Shown one piece after another: positions 22,650 through 33,728 of a stretch of DNA of 64,000 bases (position 1 is the first letter of the stretch; each line of letters opens with the position of its first letter). Below the pieces are notes generated by a model that worked only from the letters and a program-made list of their open reading frames with translations, made no database searches and was not told the DNA's origin. The stretch comes from Ulota crispa (taxonomy: Eukaryota; Streptophyta; Bryopsida; Orthotrichales; Orthotrichaceae), in the NCBI GenBank assembly GCA_963920765.1, contig OY987246.1:12024868-12088867 (forward strand), written 5' to 3'. The translations under genes and the position numbers were made by a program.

Positions 22650-23173
22650 TTGCACCAAAGCTCAGACAATACCCCCAAAACTGTGAGAAATGCTCCCTTA
22701 CTCAAGGATGTCGAAGCTCCACAGTCATCGCCGCTTCGAAGTTTAGCTCCATCGGTTTCTCCGCAGAGGCGATTGACTTGAGAGATTCAACCCATGGCCA
22801 GTTGTGATCAAAATCCCTAGCCACAGAGTTCACTTCCCACAGTGTTTCAGAACAAGCAGGCTAAACTTCCCTTAGAATGTCATTCCCACGTTGATTGCTC
22901 CCCGTGCTGCAGAGCTGTACAACAATCTGCATCAAGTGATAGAAATAGAGGACGACACAACATATCCGTCGAAAGCGCGCAATTGTAAAAATTCCGAGTT
23001 CTTCCGGTATTCTTTCAGTCGGTGTAAGTCCAAGGCAGAGACGATTGCCGCAACCAATGTGCTGGGAGGACCTGTATCTAGTGTTTTGTCAGCCGGTTCA
23101 AATTGGAAAATAGCCGGTTGATTATGAAATTACCGGCTAAAAACAGGTCGAACTTTACCAAAACAACCACACG
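22650..23173. other. Upstream region of AP5M1, no gene seen
   Basis: This is moderately GC-rich sequence that probably holds the AP5M1 promoter and leader. A 76-codon plus-strand frame (22891-23121) has no recognisable character. AGCCGGT motifs near 23086-23147 recur at 23710-24000 beyond the family D copy. They may belong to one older element split by it. Confidence 0.4.
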
Positions 23174-23675
23174 TACACCAAATAGTGCATTTAGGCTGCC
23201 TTAACAATTAGGTTGCCTTGTGGCATTTAATCCCGGAGCAGCCAGCACAAGTTCACTCAAATTCAAACCCTTCGGAACTCATTCTAATCAATTTATCACC
23301 TAAAAAAGATTCACAAAAATTGACCGTACTTATTGGTAGTGCACATAGGTATGGAGCTTTAAGGAAAGGACATGTCCTTTCACCGTACCATTGAAAAGAT
23401 TATAAGGGTCAAACAAGAAATTTTGTAAAAATCGAGAGGCCTCATGACCCACCAATTACCCACTTGAAAGTGTATGTAATTCTTCATATATCAAAATTTC
23501 ACTTGGTTTACAACTTGGAAGTTGTTACTTTGTGTTTCTATAACTTTGTAGAAGTTGTCAAATTTATTAAAAAATATTTACCTTGATAAAAACTATTGTA
23601 ATAACTGTAAGTATTTAAATAGTGTGGAATGTCAAGAAATTAGTATGGGGCAAACTAAATGCACTATTTGGTGTA
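23174..23675. mobile_element. Family D MITE, copy 1 (502 bp)
   Basis: The ends read TACACCAAATAGTGCATTTAGG and, inverted, TACACCAAATAGTGCATTTAG, followed by a GGTTGCC-type block. Related copies are at 26004, 42224, 59313 and about 61140. It is non-coding. Internal sequence CCACAACTTTG-type arms make it a foldback. Confidence 0.75.
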
Positions 23676-24123
23676 AGTATAGTAATATACAGTCTGACAA
23701 TTGAAAGTAACCGGTCGAATCCGCTGAAATAGTGGTTGAAAATGGAAAAGGCTGGATCTTAGCCGGAGAAGTTAAAATTTTCGAACGGTCACCGTAACAG
23801 TGCGAGTAAAGATAAGGACTTGGTTCAGATCGGCTCTTGAACGCTGGCCTAACACGTGTCGTTCTGAGATGAAATTGTGAGATCAAAGTTTTTGCTCTCT
23901 AGAAGGGTCAATTGCAAAGAGCTGCTGGGAAAAGGGTGAGCCGGTGAGAATTCTTTGATCGGGAAGAACCGGCTTATAACTCACATTCAGCCGGTAATCA
24001 GCTAGTTGAACTTTGAAATTACCCAAGAAAATAATAACCGAAATATCTAAAATCTAACTAAGCAGATCATAATATATATGTAGAAAAATATCAAGATGCA
24101 TGATTGGGGAATATTACACTGAA

Positions 24124-24448
24124 TAAGGTAGAAGGCTCGAAAACCGACCATCTAAAGGCTGAAACTGAATTTTGGGGAGGTAGAACTTCTTGAAATAATT
24201 TTCAGTAAAATTTCTTTGAAAGAAGAATTGACATCTAATCCAAGTTGTTTCATATTTTTTGGAATTTTGTAGAATTAGTTGTGAAATTTTGAAGTGGAAA
24301 GATCATAGGGCTCTAAAATGGTGCACCTCCTTAAATGTACATTTGCTGTACATTATGCAAATCTATGAAAAAATACATGTACAAAATAAGAACATTTTAG
24401 AGGGCGAGTGATTTTCGAGTCTAGACAGTTTTCGAGCCTTCTACCTTA
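24124..24448. mobile_element. Family B MITE, copy 1 (325 bp)
   Basis: It is bounded by TAAGGTAGAAGGCTCGAAAA and, inverted, TAAGGTAGAAGGCTCGAAAA. The internal block ATGGTGCACCTCCTTAAATGTACA is shared with copies at 32268, 43861 and 55114. Both ends abut TA. It is non-coding. Confidence 0.75.
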
Positions 24449-24532
24449 GTGCCTTTAAGTTGCTCCACAGAAATTTCTTGACATTTCAAAATGTATAAAT
24501 ACTTACTATATATATGCATATGAATACATGTG

Positions 24533-24940
24533 GGGAATTGATATGCGTACCACACCTTCTTGACTATCCCACCACACCTTGGGGTAAATTTTAGATTTCT
24601 ACCATCAAAAACTTGAATTTGAGAATTTAGAATTCAGATTTGGACTTAGAGACCAAGATTTTGTCTAGATCCATAAAAAAATGTTGTAATTGAACAACAC
24701 CCAGTGACAAAGCTTAGCTCGGGGGAAAAATATTACTTTTACTTTTGTTTATAAAAAAGATATGCTTTTTCATTGGGTGATGTTTGATTAGAACTTTTTT
24801 TGTGGTTCTAGACAAAATCACGATCTTTGAGTCCAAATCTGAATTCCAAATTCTCAAATTCAGGTTTTCGATGGTAGAAATCTAACATTTACTCCGGGGT
24901 GCGGTGGGATAGTCAAGGTGTGGTACATGTATCAATACCC
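24533..24940. mobile_element. Family L MITE (Mutator-like), copy 1 with exact 9-bp duplication
   Basis: This is a 408-bp foldback starting GGGAATTGATATGCGTACCAC and ending with the inverse of GGGTATTGATACATGTACCAC. ATACATGTG flanks it exactly on both sides (24524-24532 and 24941-24949). A 9-bp target duplication and long inverted arms indicate a Mutator-like MITE. Confidence 0.85.
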
Positions 24941-24949
24941 ATACATGTG

Positions 24950-26003
24950 TGCATATGCATACATACGTTCAGTCTTCCCTGTGATGAGTTTTTCCTCAAT
25001 AGGTTTTAACTTTTTATAAATTTTGAAACCCTTGTTCCACCACGGTTGTGTGAGAAAACTATTGAGGTAAATACAAAATATTTCCAAAAATGTTTAAGAA
25101 ACACAAACAACAAAACAACATAAACAAACAACTCCCTCACACGTGTGCATATATGTACATTTCCATAGATCCACACAACCTCCAAGATTTAAAATCAATC
25201 AATATATTACCAAGGATTGTATCTAGTCACATATTCTAAAATACATTTATAAGTTTGGCAATTAGAATTGTCCAAAATTTTTAGTTAACATACAACCTCA
25301 ACTCATACAAACAAGGTATTGTTGGTGGGCAATGTAACCACAACACACGTAGCTTGCTAGTCTATACTTGCTAAAATTCAAAATTTGCCGATTGCAAAAT
25401 TCTCATGTTCAAGTTCTTTATTGAGAAAGAATGCATCAACTTTATCGAACAAAGGTACACAACTCCTCTAACACAATACTATTCAACATAATAAGAACAA
25501 AACCAAGCATTTTCCATAGCCCACACAAAAATAAAGATATTTTAAATTGTAAATCAAGACTACCTCCTTGTCTTGTGTAATTGTAAGACCCCCAATGACC
25601 TTCCTCCAACCAATTACCCCTCTTCTCTATATTATTAGTAGTTTTTCTCGTATGCATTTTGTTGATACTACTTTTTTTTTAAACATTTTCTGTCGATGTA
25701 TATCCTAATAAAACAAAACAGGATTTTTTGTAGGTGTTAGGGAACATAAAGCTCTGCAGAAAATCGTTTACGAGGGCGTAAAAAGTTATTTGGGAGCAAA
25801 TTTTCCAAGAGATGAGTTGGCCGGAATTCCGTGTGGAATACCCCAAGACATGGAATGAGGAAGGTCGCCTCCAATGGATACTACCACTGTTGAGGGAGTT
25901 GCTAAAATCTGCATTACATGGACACAATCACAAATACTTCAGGGACACTTTCAAGCAAAAGAAACTAAAAAAAGTGTATTATGATACTCCATAACAAATT
26001 ATC
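24950..26003. other. Intergenic stretch, one unassigned frame
   Basis: Most is AT-rich. A slightly GC-richer patch at 25800-25960 holds overlapping frames on both strands (plus 25812-25994, 60 codons, starting MSWPEFRVEYPKTW). None is recognised and there is no splice context. It could be a gene fragment. Confidence 0.3.
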
Positions 26004-26404
26004 TACAGTGAATATTCCGTTTAGGTTGCCCACATTCATTTCATGACATTTTATAACATATAAATATTTATTATTTCTATAGTAAATTTTATCAAAACAG
26101 TACAAGAGGAACTGTTCAAATTGATACATTTAGTTTGAAAAAATATGTCCAGATAGGCATGTCCAAATTCATCAGAAATGTCTAAATTGACAATGTTCAC
26201 TTACAGTGATTACTGCAACAATCAATTTTTGGAGGGCAATGAAGATAAAACAAGCTAGTTGTGACCACGTTGTACATCATGTGAAATTCAAGGATTTAAA
26301 ATATTGCATGCACCACCAAGTGGCCAAATGACAAGCAATAAGATAACTTACCAAGGTAAGACAACCTAATTGTCAAGGCAACCTAAATGAAATGTTTAGT
26401 GTAC
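26004..26404. mobile_element. Family D MITE, diverged copy 2
   Basis: The left end TTTAGGTTGCCCACATTCATTTC and right end AAGGCAACCTAAATGAAATG...TTAGTGTA match the family D termini. The middle differs from other copies. Confidence 0.6.
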
Positions 26405-28560
26405 CTAAAAGAAATCCTTTATACATGTTTTGTTTCAAACATTGACCCTACGTAACAGCACATACAAAGTGAGATAGTCCATAACCAAGTTTGTATCAAA
26501 AAAAACTCTTAGATAACAAAGTAGTAAGGTAAGATATACCATTAGTGAGAGTACATCCAAAAAAACAAATGCCAATAAATGGAGAGGACATAGGGCTTTT
26601 CACTTGAAAATGGTCAACAATGTCTCATCAGAGAGGTTTACTATGAGGATACTGAAATTGGGTTTCTGAAATCCACTTTACCATCTCGGCTTGCTTTTAC
26701 GGTTTCTATGTTTCAAAAAAAAGGATATACTAAGTCACGGTTAGTAAAGATTGAGAATTTAACAAGAAAAATTGAACAAGTATATATAAGAGAAGATATA
26801 CATTAACATCTTGCAAGCACGGATCACAACACAAGTCTTCCCAACAAGAGAGCATTGTGGTCAATTTGATTGGTTAGTTTCACTAGTTGTTTTCTCCAAC
26901 ATTGAATAATGTAACATTTCCTAATTTGAACCCAAGGACATCCAACTATTGTTGATGAGGAATGTTATGACCACTATACAGGTCCAAAACTGAATGAAGC
27001 ATACACATGTCATAGCAACTACACCAAAGATTGTACAGGATATCATCTTCAGTAGCACCACATCCGTTACTTTCTAACCAAAACTTATGAAATAGACATG
27101 TCTAGCTCAAAACTCTCAATTTCGGTTCTCACTTACTCTATATTGTGCTACCAGAGGTTACGCCTAATTATAACACCAAATACTCAACAACGTTACTGAA
27201 AGACAATCCAAAGTCATCTTTTAAAAATCCTACAATCCCGTGTACTTGTTCCAGAAAGGGTCAATTTCACATGCAACACTATATTGCATATGAAACAATC
27301 AATAATTACTATTGATAACCATAATGTTACAAAACCTCACATAATCATATGCATTCTAAGGTCGTAGAGTGTGACATAAAATAAAAAGATTTGAATCTCA
27401 AACAACCTAAAATAAATATTCCAATATAATCCACTCCATCATGAACAAATACTACATACCTTGTGATACTAAATACCATATAACTTAAACCCATCTCCTT
27501 ACCAACTTCTGTTTTAACAACTGTACTAAGCATCACTTGCCTAATAGTCTATGGCCACTCACTAATGACACTCAGTACTGAGTAAAACTGAACTAAGGAT
27601 GATTAATGTTACTTCTATCAACCTAGAACCACTATGAAATTGCACAAGAAAGTCATGTATTGGGATAAAAACCAACAGCAACAGATTTACCCAAATGTCT
27701 CTCCACAGCTCCCAACATCTCTCCCAAAATCGCACTTCTGCATATGCCAGTTCTAAAAGAGATGGTAGTAGTATGAGGCTCTGTACCTTACTAGTAAAAA
27801 GGGAAGATTTTTACTCAGAGACAACACTCTTAAGTAGAAAATCAACCATGACGAACACGCCACCATGAACACTCATCACACTGACAACGAGAGCCTCCCA
27901 TTCCCCAAGGTCGGTTGAAACTGCAGCCAATTATATGAAAACGTACATAATGAATCTCACTGACTTCGCATGACTTGGTTCAACCCACAAAATGTTTACC
28001 TAAACTCGAGCTAACTTAAGCTTTAACAAACACTACCAAAAGTAAAACAAGCATGAATTGCTGCAGCAGCAATATTCATTACATTAGGAAAAACCCTTTC
28101 CCAAAATGTAATTTGGGAATACTAAATTTTGTATTTGTGACTAAATTTTGGTGATTTAAAGTGAGTTTTTTGATAATTCCTGTAATGTGTTTCATCATTG
28201 ATGTAAGGTCTAAAAGAAATCATCATAATATTCACTCTAAATCACCTAAAACTCTTAAAAACAAAAAACCTCAAAAGGCCCAATATGTAAGCTTTTTCCC
28301 AATTTAATGAATAACGCTGCAGCAGCAGAAGTCAGGCTGAGAGAGAGGCAAACAATACTTGCATCCACGCCCTTCAGTAACGCCAAAGGACGCTGCTATA
28401 GGAACAAATAAAAAAAGGTAACTTCAAAATTTGACACGTAATGATTACCTATTTTTTTAAAATAAATCAATTTCGAAGTTTACAAGCAATTTGAAAGCAA
28501 TTTGAAAGGAACTTCAGTATTTGTTTCGCAAAAAGGTGAGAGACAACATGGCTGATGCTG
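26405..28560. other. Repeat-like intergenic DNA, no gene seen
   Basis: I find no supported exon. At about 28085-28320 two arms (CCCAAAATGTAATTTGGG ... AATTGGG-type ends) suggest an old foldback. GCTGCAGCAGCA occurs on both sides, at about 28063 and 28316, and could be its target duplication. The rest carries nothing I can name. Confidence 0.35.
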
Positions 28561-28581
28561 AAAACGTTTGGAAATCTGTCC

Positions 28582-28977
28582 CTATGACGTCGTGAGGGAC
28601 TTTACCAGCTGTGAATTGGAGCTGCTGTGGTGGTGGTGGTGGTGGCGGCTACCGTCCACAAGATCTGGCAGAGAGACAGACGAAGAAGGCTCGCGGTTTC
28701 GGGATTCAATTCGCTGCCGCAGTTGTTGATCCCACAAGTAGCAGCAGCAGACGATGGCGGCGATGGCCAGCACCATGAGCACCACAATGACAGCCACCAG
28801 CGAGTGGTTGGTTCGAGACGGCCGGGATGGCACCGGACTCTGTAGAGGTTGCGAGGAGGCCTGAAGCGTCCTCCTATCTACAACAAATTCCCACTTGGAA
28901 GAACCGATCTGCACTTCCATTGCATTGGAGAGCTCTCGGTTGGTCACCAGAAGCAAAATCAGAACGTATCCTATCAT
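28582..28977 (-). CDS. Small signal-peptide/single-TM protein with a hexahistidine run
   Basis: I do not recognise this protein. The 131-residue frame has a clean architecture: an N-terminal hydrophobic signal-like segment (MIGYVLILLLV), a short polar and Ser/Pro-rich segment (VPSRPSRTNHS), one strong transmembrane segment at about residues 61-83 (LVAVIVVLMVLAIAAIVCCC), then a basic, Ser-rich tail with six consecutive His coded by CAC repeats. That predicts a small type I plasma-membrane or endomembrane protein. The ATG at 28977 is the first in frame. Coding GC is well above the flanks. The upstream sequence to about 29500 is probably its promoter and leader. Confidence 0.6.
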   Translation of the reverse strand: MIGYVLILLLVTNRELSNAMEVQIGSSKWEFVVDRRTLQASSQPLQSPVPSRPSRTNHSLVAVIVVLMVLAIAAIVCCCYLWDQQLRQRIESRNREPSSSVSLPDLVDGSRHHHHHHSSSNSQLVKSLTTS

Positions 28978-30464
28978 AAGTGCAACGCACTTGTAATCTC
29001 ATCTGCTCACAAATTCGGAGCCTGAACACTGAAACCTCTCGCAAAATCTGGTCAGCCGTATAATTCTAAGCCCAGAATCAACCAAAAAAAGCAAGGCTAA
29101 CTACTGAAAACTGCAACTAGGAAATCTTCTGTCAAATCCTGCGTACAGGACACCAATTTTCCGTCATTGGAGCACTAAATACTCAACAACAAAATCCTTC
29201 TTTCACTGCAACGAGAGGACTGCCATTTCTTAACTGAAATTTTGAACCCTGCGGACATCGAGTTGTCCGCCACGCACTAAAAAGATTGTGATTCTGGTTC
29301 TACGAACAAGAGACGCTATAGGGAGGTGAAAGTGAAGGGTGAGCACTACTTGGAACGGCTCCGTTCGGTTACGTCTACTTCCAAGAGTCAAGATGAGAAG
29401 GACTTCGTTTGGTACCAGTGAAGTGAGCGTGGTATATCGGAGCAAGAGTATGTACTACAAAGTTACTTCTGCTATGCCGGCGCCCAAACGCCACAGCTCC
29501 AGCACTTGAGAATTCTTCATATGAATGCTTCCAGAGGGAGCAAGGATCTCGTCACCGTGCTATGACTCTACCCTAGAATGGGGATGTGCGTATCTCCATC
29601 TCTCTCTTTCTCTCTCTCTTTCTGTGTATCTGTTGTTAAGTTAGTGCTTTTGAAACGCACTCTTGACCTAATCAATGAAAAGCCTTGGAAAAGCAACTAC
29701 GAGCTTCTCCCATAACAAACGTGGCATATAGCGTCGTAAGCAATCCCGGAAGCACGTTTACGTGGGGCCCGAGTTTATCACTGGTACAGACAGCATCCAC
29801 AGAAGTACTGTAACTTGAACAAACCTCCCGAACAAAAGCAGAAGCTCTCGAACAAGCGCAATAAAATTCCTGCGGTTTTTAAGGATCAGATGGTCAGAAG
29901 TTAGAGTTTAGTTGCGCAGTACTCGAGTGTAAAATAGGATCGGAGGAGTCAGCCATTTAAGCTTAGGCCATCTGCCAAAACACAATGTGCGTGAGGTCGA
30001 TCGCTCCATGAAAACGGTGCTGTCGGCGTAGTCAAAACTGCAGTTGAAGAGCGTCTCTCTGAGGTCAGAAGTTGGTTGCCACTAAAACAGAAGTGACTTT
30101 CAAGTAGCTAACTTACAGGATGATATAATAAGTTAATACAAAACAAACATAATTTCACTCTCCTCATTGAAAGATCGTTTTTTCAAAGGTTTCGGTTAAG
30201 TTAAACGTACCGTTGTATGGAAACTCCTGATCTCCTTGACACCATTATTCACGATGCACCTCCCGCGCCGCTCCTCCACAACACCCGAACAACCGCTTAT
30301 AAAAAAATGATATCCCTATTGCTACGTCACTGCAATCGCAGGTATTCATTTCATTTACTATTTTCGCAGCAGCCCTCAAGGCCTCAACAGAGAACTCTTT
30401 TACAGCGGGCTCACGTGTGCTGGATTCCGAAATGATTTATAAAAAAAGAATTACGACAAACTAA
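28978..30464. other. Gene-like GC-richer region without an assignable product
   Basis: Base composition is like that of the genes in the window, and a CT-rich tract (29598-29622) resembles a plant 5' leader. A 72-codon plus frame (30217-30435) is present. I can find no domain or coherent exon chain. It may be promoter and leader for the 28582-28977 gene, or an unrecognised gene. Confidence 0.3.
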
Positions 30465-30973
30465 GGCATCATCAATCCAGCACTGGGTATTTGGCGGGGA
30501 CTGGGTCTGCAAAATCCTGGCTATTTTTTCACTGGAATATAATTAGAAAATGAGGTTCCTATCATTGAAAGCATGTGCAAAAACTCGTCAAACAAATAAC
30601 ATGACATATGGTATAGGAAATTGGACAAACTAACTAATGCCCATTGAAAAAATAGCTAAAGGACAAACAACACAGCAAACCATGCCTAATAAAGAACCAT
30701 GCCTAATAAAGAATAATTAGATAGTGACATTATCTAATTATTCTTTATTAGGCATGGTTTGCCGTGTTGTTTGTCCTTTAGCTATTTTTTCAATGTGCAT
30801 TAGTTAGTTTGTCCAATTTCCTATAACATATGTCATGTTATTTGTTTGACGAGTTTTTGCACATGCTTTCAAGGATAGGAACCTCATTTTCTAATTATAC
30901 TCCAGTGAAAAAATAGCCAGGATTTTGCAGACCCAGTCCCCGCCAAATACCTAGTGCTGGATTGATGATGCCC
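30465..30973. mobile_element. Family K palindromic MITE (PIF/Harbinger-like), 509 bp
   Basis: Two arms of about 230 bp are almost perfect inverse copies. The ends are GGCATCATCAATCCAGCACT and, inverted, GGGCATCATCAATCCAGCAC. Both are flanked by TAA (30462-30464 and 30974-30976). At the centre the block CATGCCTAATAAAGAA is duplicated in tandem in one arm. TAA duplication and GGGC-type termini indicate PIF/Harbinger. The near identity of the arms implies recent origin. Confidence 0.85.
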
Positions 30974-31162
30974 TAAGAAACTCAGAGATTCTCAAAAGAT
31001 TTCACTATTTTGTGCTACGATCTATTCCTTGTCAATATTTATTAAAAAAGCAATTTCCAATAGTTTTATTTATTTATTTTGGTATTATTCTTGTTTTCAT
31101 TATTTTCCAAAGTGCAAGGAGTTAAAAAATTGAACCTCATAAACGTCACAGTTTTTCAAAAT

Positions 31163-31586
31163 GGGAATTGATACATGTACCACCAGTTCTTGACTATTCT
31201 CCTACACCCTACTATATATGGTTAATATTTACAATATTAAAACAGGTGTGGATCACGAGAAAAACATCACTAAACTGAAAGTACAACTTGATATAGAAGA
31301 TTTGATTTTTATTTGATTTTTCAACTCTTAATCCTGCTCATAGTATCAATTTAAAAAATGTGAATTAAACTAAACATAACCTAGATTTTTTAAGTGATAA
31401 TATGAGCGGGATTAAGAACTTTAAAAAAATTTAAAAAAAAAAATTACATCTTCTATGTCAAGTTTGTATTTTTAAATTTGATTTTTTTCTTGTGGTCCAT
31501 ACCTATTTTATATTGTAAACATAGACCACATATATAGTAAGGTGTGGTAGAATAGTGAAGAAGGGATGGTACATATATCAATTCCC
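31163..31586. mobile_element. Family L MITE (Mutator-like), copy 2 with exact 9-bp duplication
   Basis: It begins GGGAATTGATACATGTACCACC and ends with the inverse of GGGAATTGATATATGTACCAT. It is flanked exactly by TTTCAAAAT on both sides. Same family as 24533-24940; 424 bp. Confidence 0.85.
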
Positions 31587-31599
31587 TTTCAAAATATAT

Positions 31600-32150
31600 A
31601 CTGAAAACCTAGCCCGAGGGGCTTGCTGTGACGTTTAATGGCTATTAACTTAGAAAAGGAAGTAGTACCTTGAGGAGCACTGCTGAGTATGCAGAACCAT
31701 CTGTCAAGGACAATAGTTAAAGGACCGGCAAGGCCTTTTCGAAGGGATTCGCAAGGCGCTTGCAGAATACACCTCACATACTGTACAATGTTAGCTACTC
31801 TCTGACAAGGACAAAGCGACGTTCCCCATTGCTGTAAAGCGTTGCTCCAATTCCTTCCCGACCAGCAGAAGCTGCAGGAACTATTCAAGTCCTATCCATG
31901 AAGGTGGAGTTACTGTTTGTGGAAGCATTTATTTAACACGGAGCCTGCGCGCAGGTGCTTTCTCGCAATCCAACAGCCTGGGCCCTGGACCTGGCGGGGG
32001 AAGATCTTTCACGCGGACAGGTGGACCTCACAATCACGCTATGTTAATGCAAATCTAGCGGAACCAATTACTGAAGAGCAGCAGTCACAGAAGCAGTTGT
32101 AGCATTTTGTTTTTGCCAAAACAGCATACCCGCAAAACCTGGAAGGCTCT
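31600..32150 (-). other. Unassigned GC-richer island, possible gene remnant
   Basis: Read on the minus strand near 31865-31785, the frame GREGIGATLYSNGERRFVLV looks protein-like and runs into a stop with a donor-like GTAGCT beside it. A 99-codon frame covers 31888-31589. A plus-strand frame covers 31917-32102. None is a family I recognise. It could be a decayed gene or captured fragment. Confidence 0.3.
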
Positions 32151-32267
32151 TTACTTACTTTAAGTAACTTTCACAAAACCGACTTGAGAGCAGAGTGAAA
32201 ATGTGGTCGGAGGCTCGAACTCCGGTAGGGCACTAATTTCGCTCACCTCCCCAAATGGTCTCCGTCA

Positions 32268-32583
32268 GTCCATAATGTACTGTGGACAAACATTTAAGGA
32301 GGTGCACCATTTTAGAACCCTATGACCTTTCCATTTCAAAATTTCATAACTAATTCCACATTATTCTAAAAAATACAAAATAACTTGAGTTAAATGCCAA
32401 TTCCACTTGTCTTTCAAGGAAAACTAATTCCACATTATTCTAAAAAATACAAAATAACTTGAGTTAAATGCCAATTCCACTTGTCTTTCAAGGAAAATTT
32501 ACTGAAAAATATTTCAAGAAGTTCCACCACTCCAAAAATCAGTTTCAGCTCTTAGATGGTCGGTTTACGAGCCTCGTACCTTA
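32268..32583. mobile_element. Family B MITE, copy 2, with internal 74-bp tandem duplication
   Basis: GGAGGTGCACCATTTTAGA through TGGTCGGTTTACGAGCC and TACCTTA match family B in inverted orientation relative to 24124. The block AACTAATTCCACATTATTC ... CTTTCAAGGA is present twice in tandem (about 32348-32421 and 32422-32496) with essentially no difference. Confidence 0.7.
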
Positions 32584-32917
32584 CGATCCATTTCATCCTC
32601 GTTCGTTCCCATCCAAACGCCTGCAAAAACTCCTCGCAAGTAAGTTATAGTCCGCAATAAATGATACTGCAATTTAAGTTAGCATATATTTAGCATACTC
32701 TGCTAGAAATGAGAGTTTTTGAATGTAGAGCTCGTTTCTTACTTGAAAACGCCTTTGTAAGGTTTGCTTTGACCCTTACTTATTATGCGCGTGGACCTGA
32801 TCTTGAACTCCGGAAGAGTTACTAAGCATGGAGCTCCACACTCCGTAGTATTAAGACAACAGAAACTAGACTCAGACCTAAAAATAGAATAATAATCAGT
32901 TCTTTTTAGGATCAAAG

Positions 32918-33538
32918 AGAGGCAACTTGAGAGTTTAAGATTTCGATCAAAAGCATTTCGGCACATAGAGATAGATCAAATTAGACAGAGCGAGAGAGTG
33001 AATCTCCAAGACAAAAGGATACCAATGCGATATCAAATTTCTCTCACTTATGTAAGAAAATCAATGTAAAACTCTTCTTACAAGCAATTCAAAACATCTA
33101 AAGTGGGCTACGAAAATAAATTCTAAGCTACAAAAAAGAGGAAAAAGATTCTTCATGCGGTCAATATCGCTTGCAAAATCCAATCTATTCTAAGAGTATG
33201 CTGATGTTTCTTGAATGCCGTAACTTCAGTAATTAGGAAGGCACAAGCGAGGCAAATTGAGAACACAAGATTTCGATCAAAAGCATTTCGGCACATAGAA
33301 ATAGAACAAATTAGACAGAGCAAGAGAGAGAGAATCTCCGAGACAAAGCAGTACCAATGCGGTATTAAATTTCTCTCACTTATGTAAAAAATCGATGTAA
33401 ACCTTTTCTTCCAAGCAGTTCAAAACTTCTAAAATGCTACGAAAATCAAATCTAAACTACAAATAGTGAAAAATAATTCTTCAAGTCCAATCTATTCTAA
33501 AGAGTATGCAGACGTTTCTTGAATGCCGTATCTTCGAA
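32918..33538. repeat. Tandem duplication, unit about 300 bp
   Basis: The first unit (about 32918-33228) and second unit (about 33248-33538) share GATTTCGATCAAAAGCATTT, CGGCACATAGA, TTTCTCTCACTTATGTAA, CAATCTATTCTAA and TTTCTTGAATGCCGTA, with moderate divergence. The pair lies just downstream of the APX-R stop codon and may include its 3' UTR. Confidence 0.75.
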
Positions 33539-33558
33539 GACACTTTGACGGAGCTGTC

Positions 33559-33697
33559 GCTCACACTCACTCACTCACTCACTCACTCTTTGTTCCAACA
33601 TCTACAAAACTTGATATACAGAAAAATCTCTAGTTATTTTGACGCCGCAACGGCGACACTCTCAGAGATAAAAACTTCATGGATTTCAAACTGGTAG

Positions 33698-33725
<28 letters not shown>
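33559..33725. repeat. Microsatellites (CTCA)n and (CT)n
   Basis: A CTCA/ACTC tract at about 33559-33588 and a CT tract at about 33697-33725 lie immediately 3' of the APX-R stop at 33727-33729. Confidence 0.85.
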
Positions 33726-33726
<1 letters not shown>

Positions 33727-33728
<2 letters not shown>

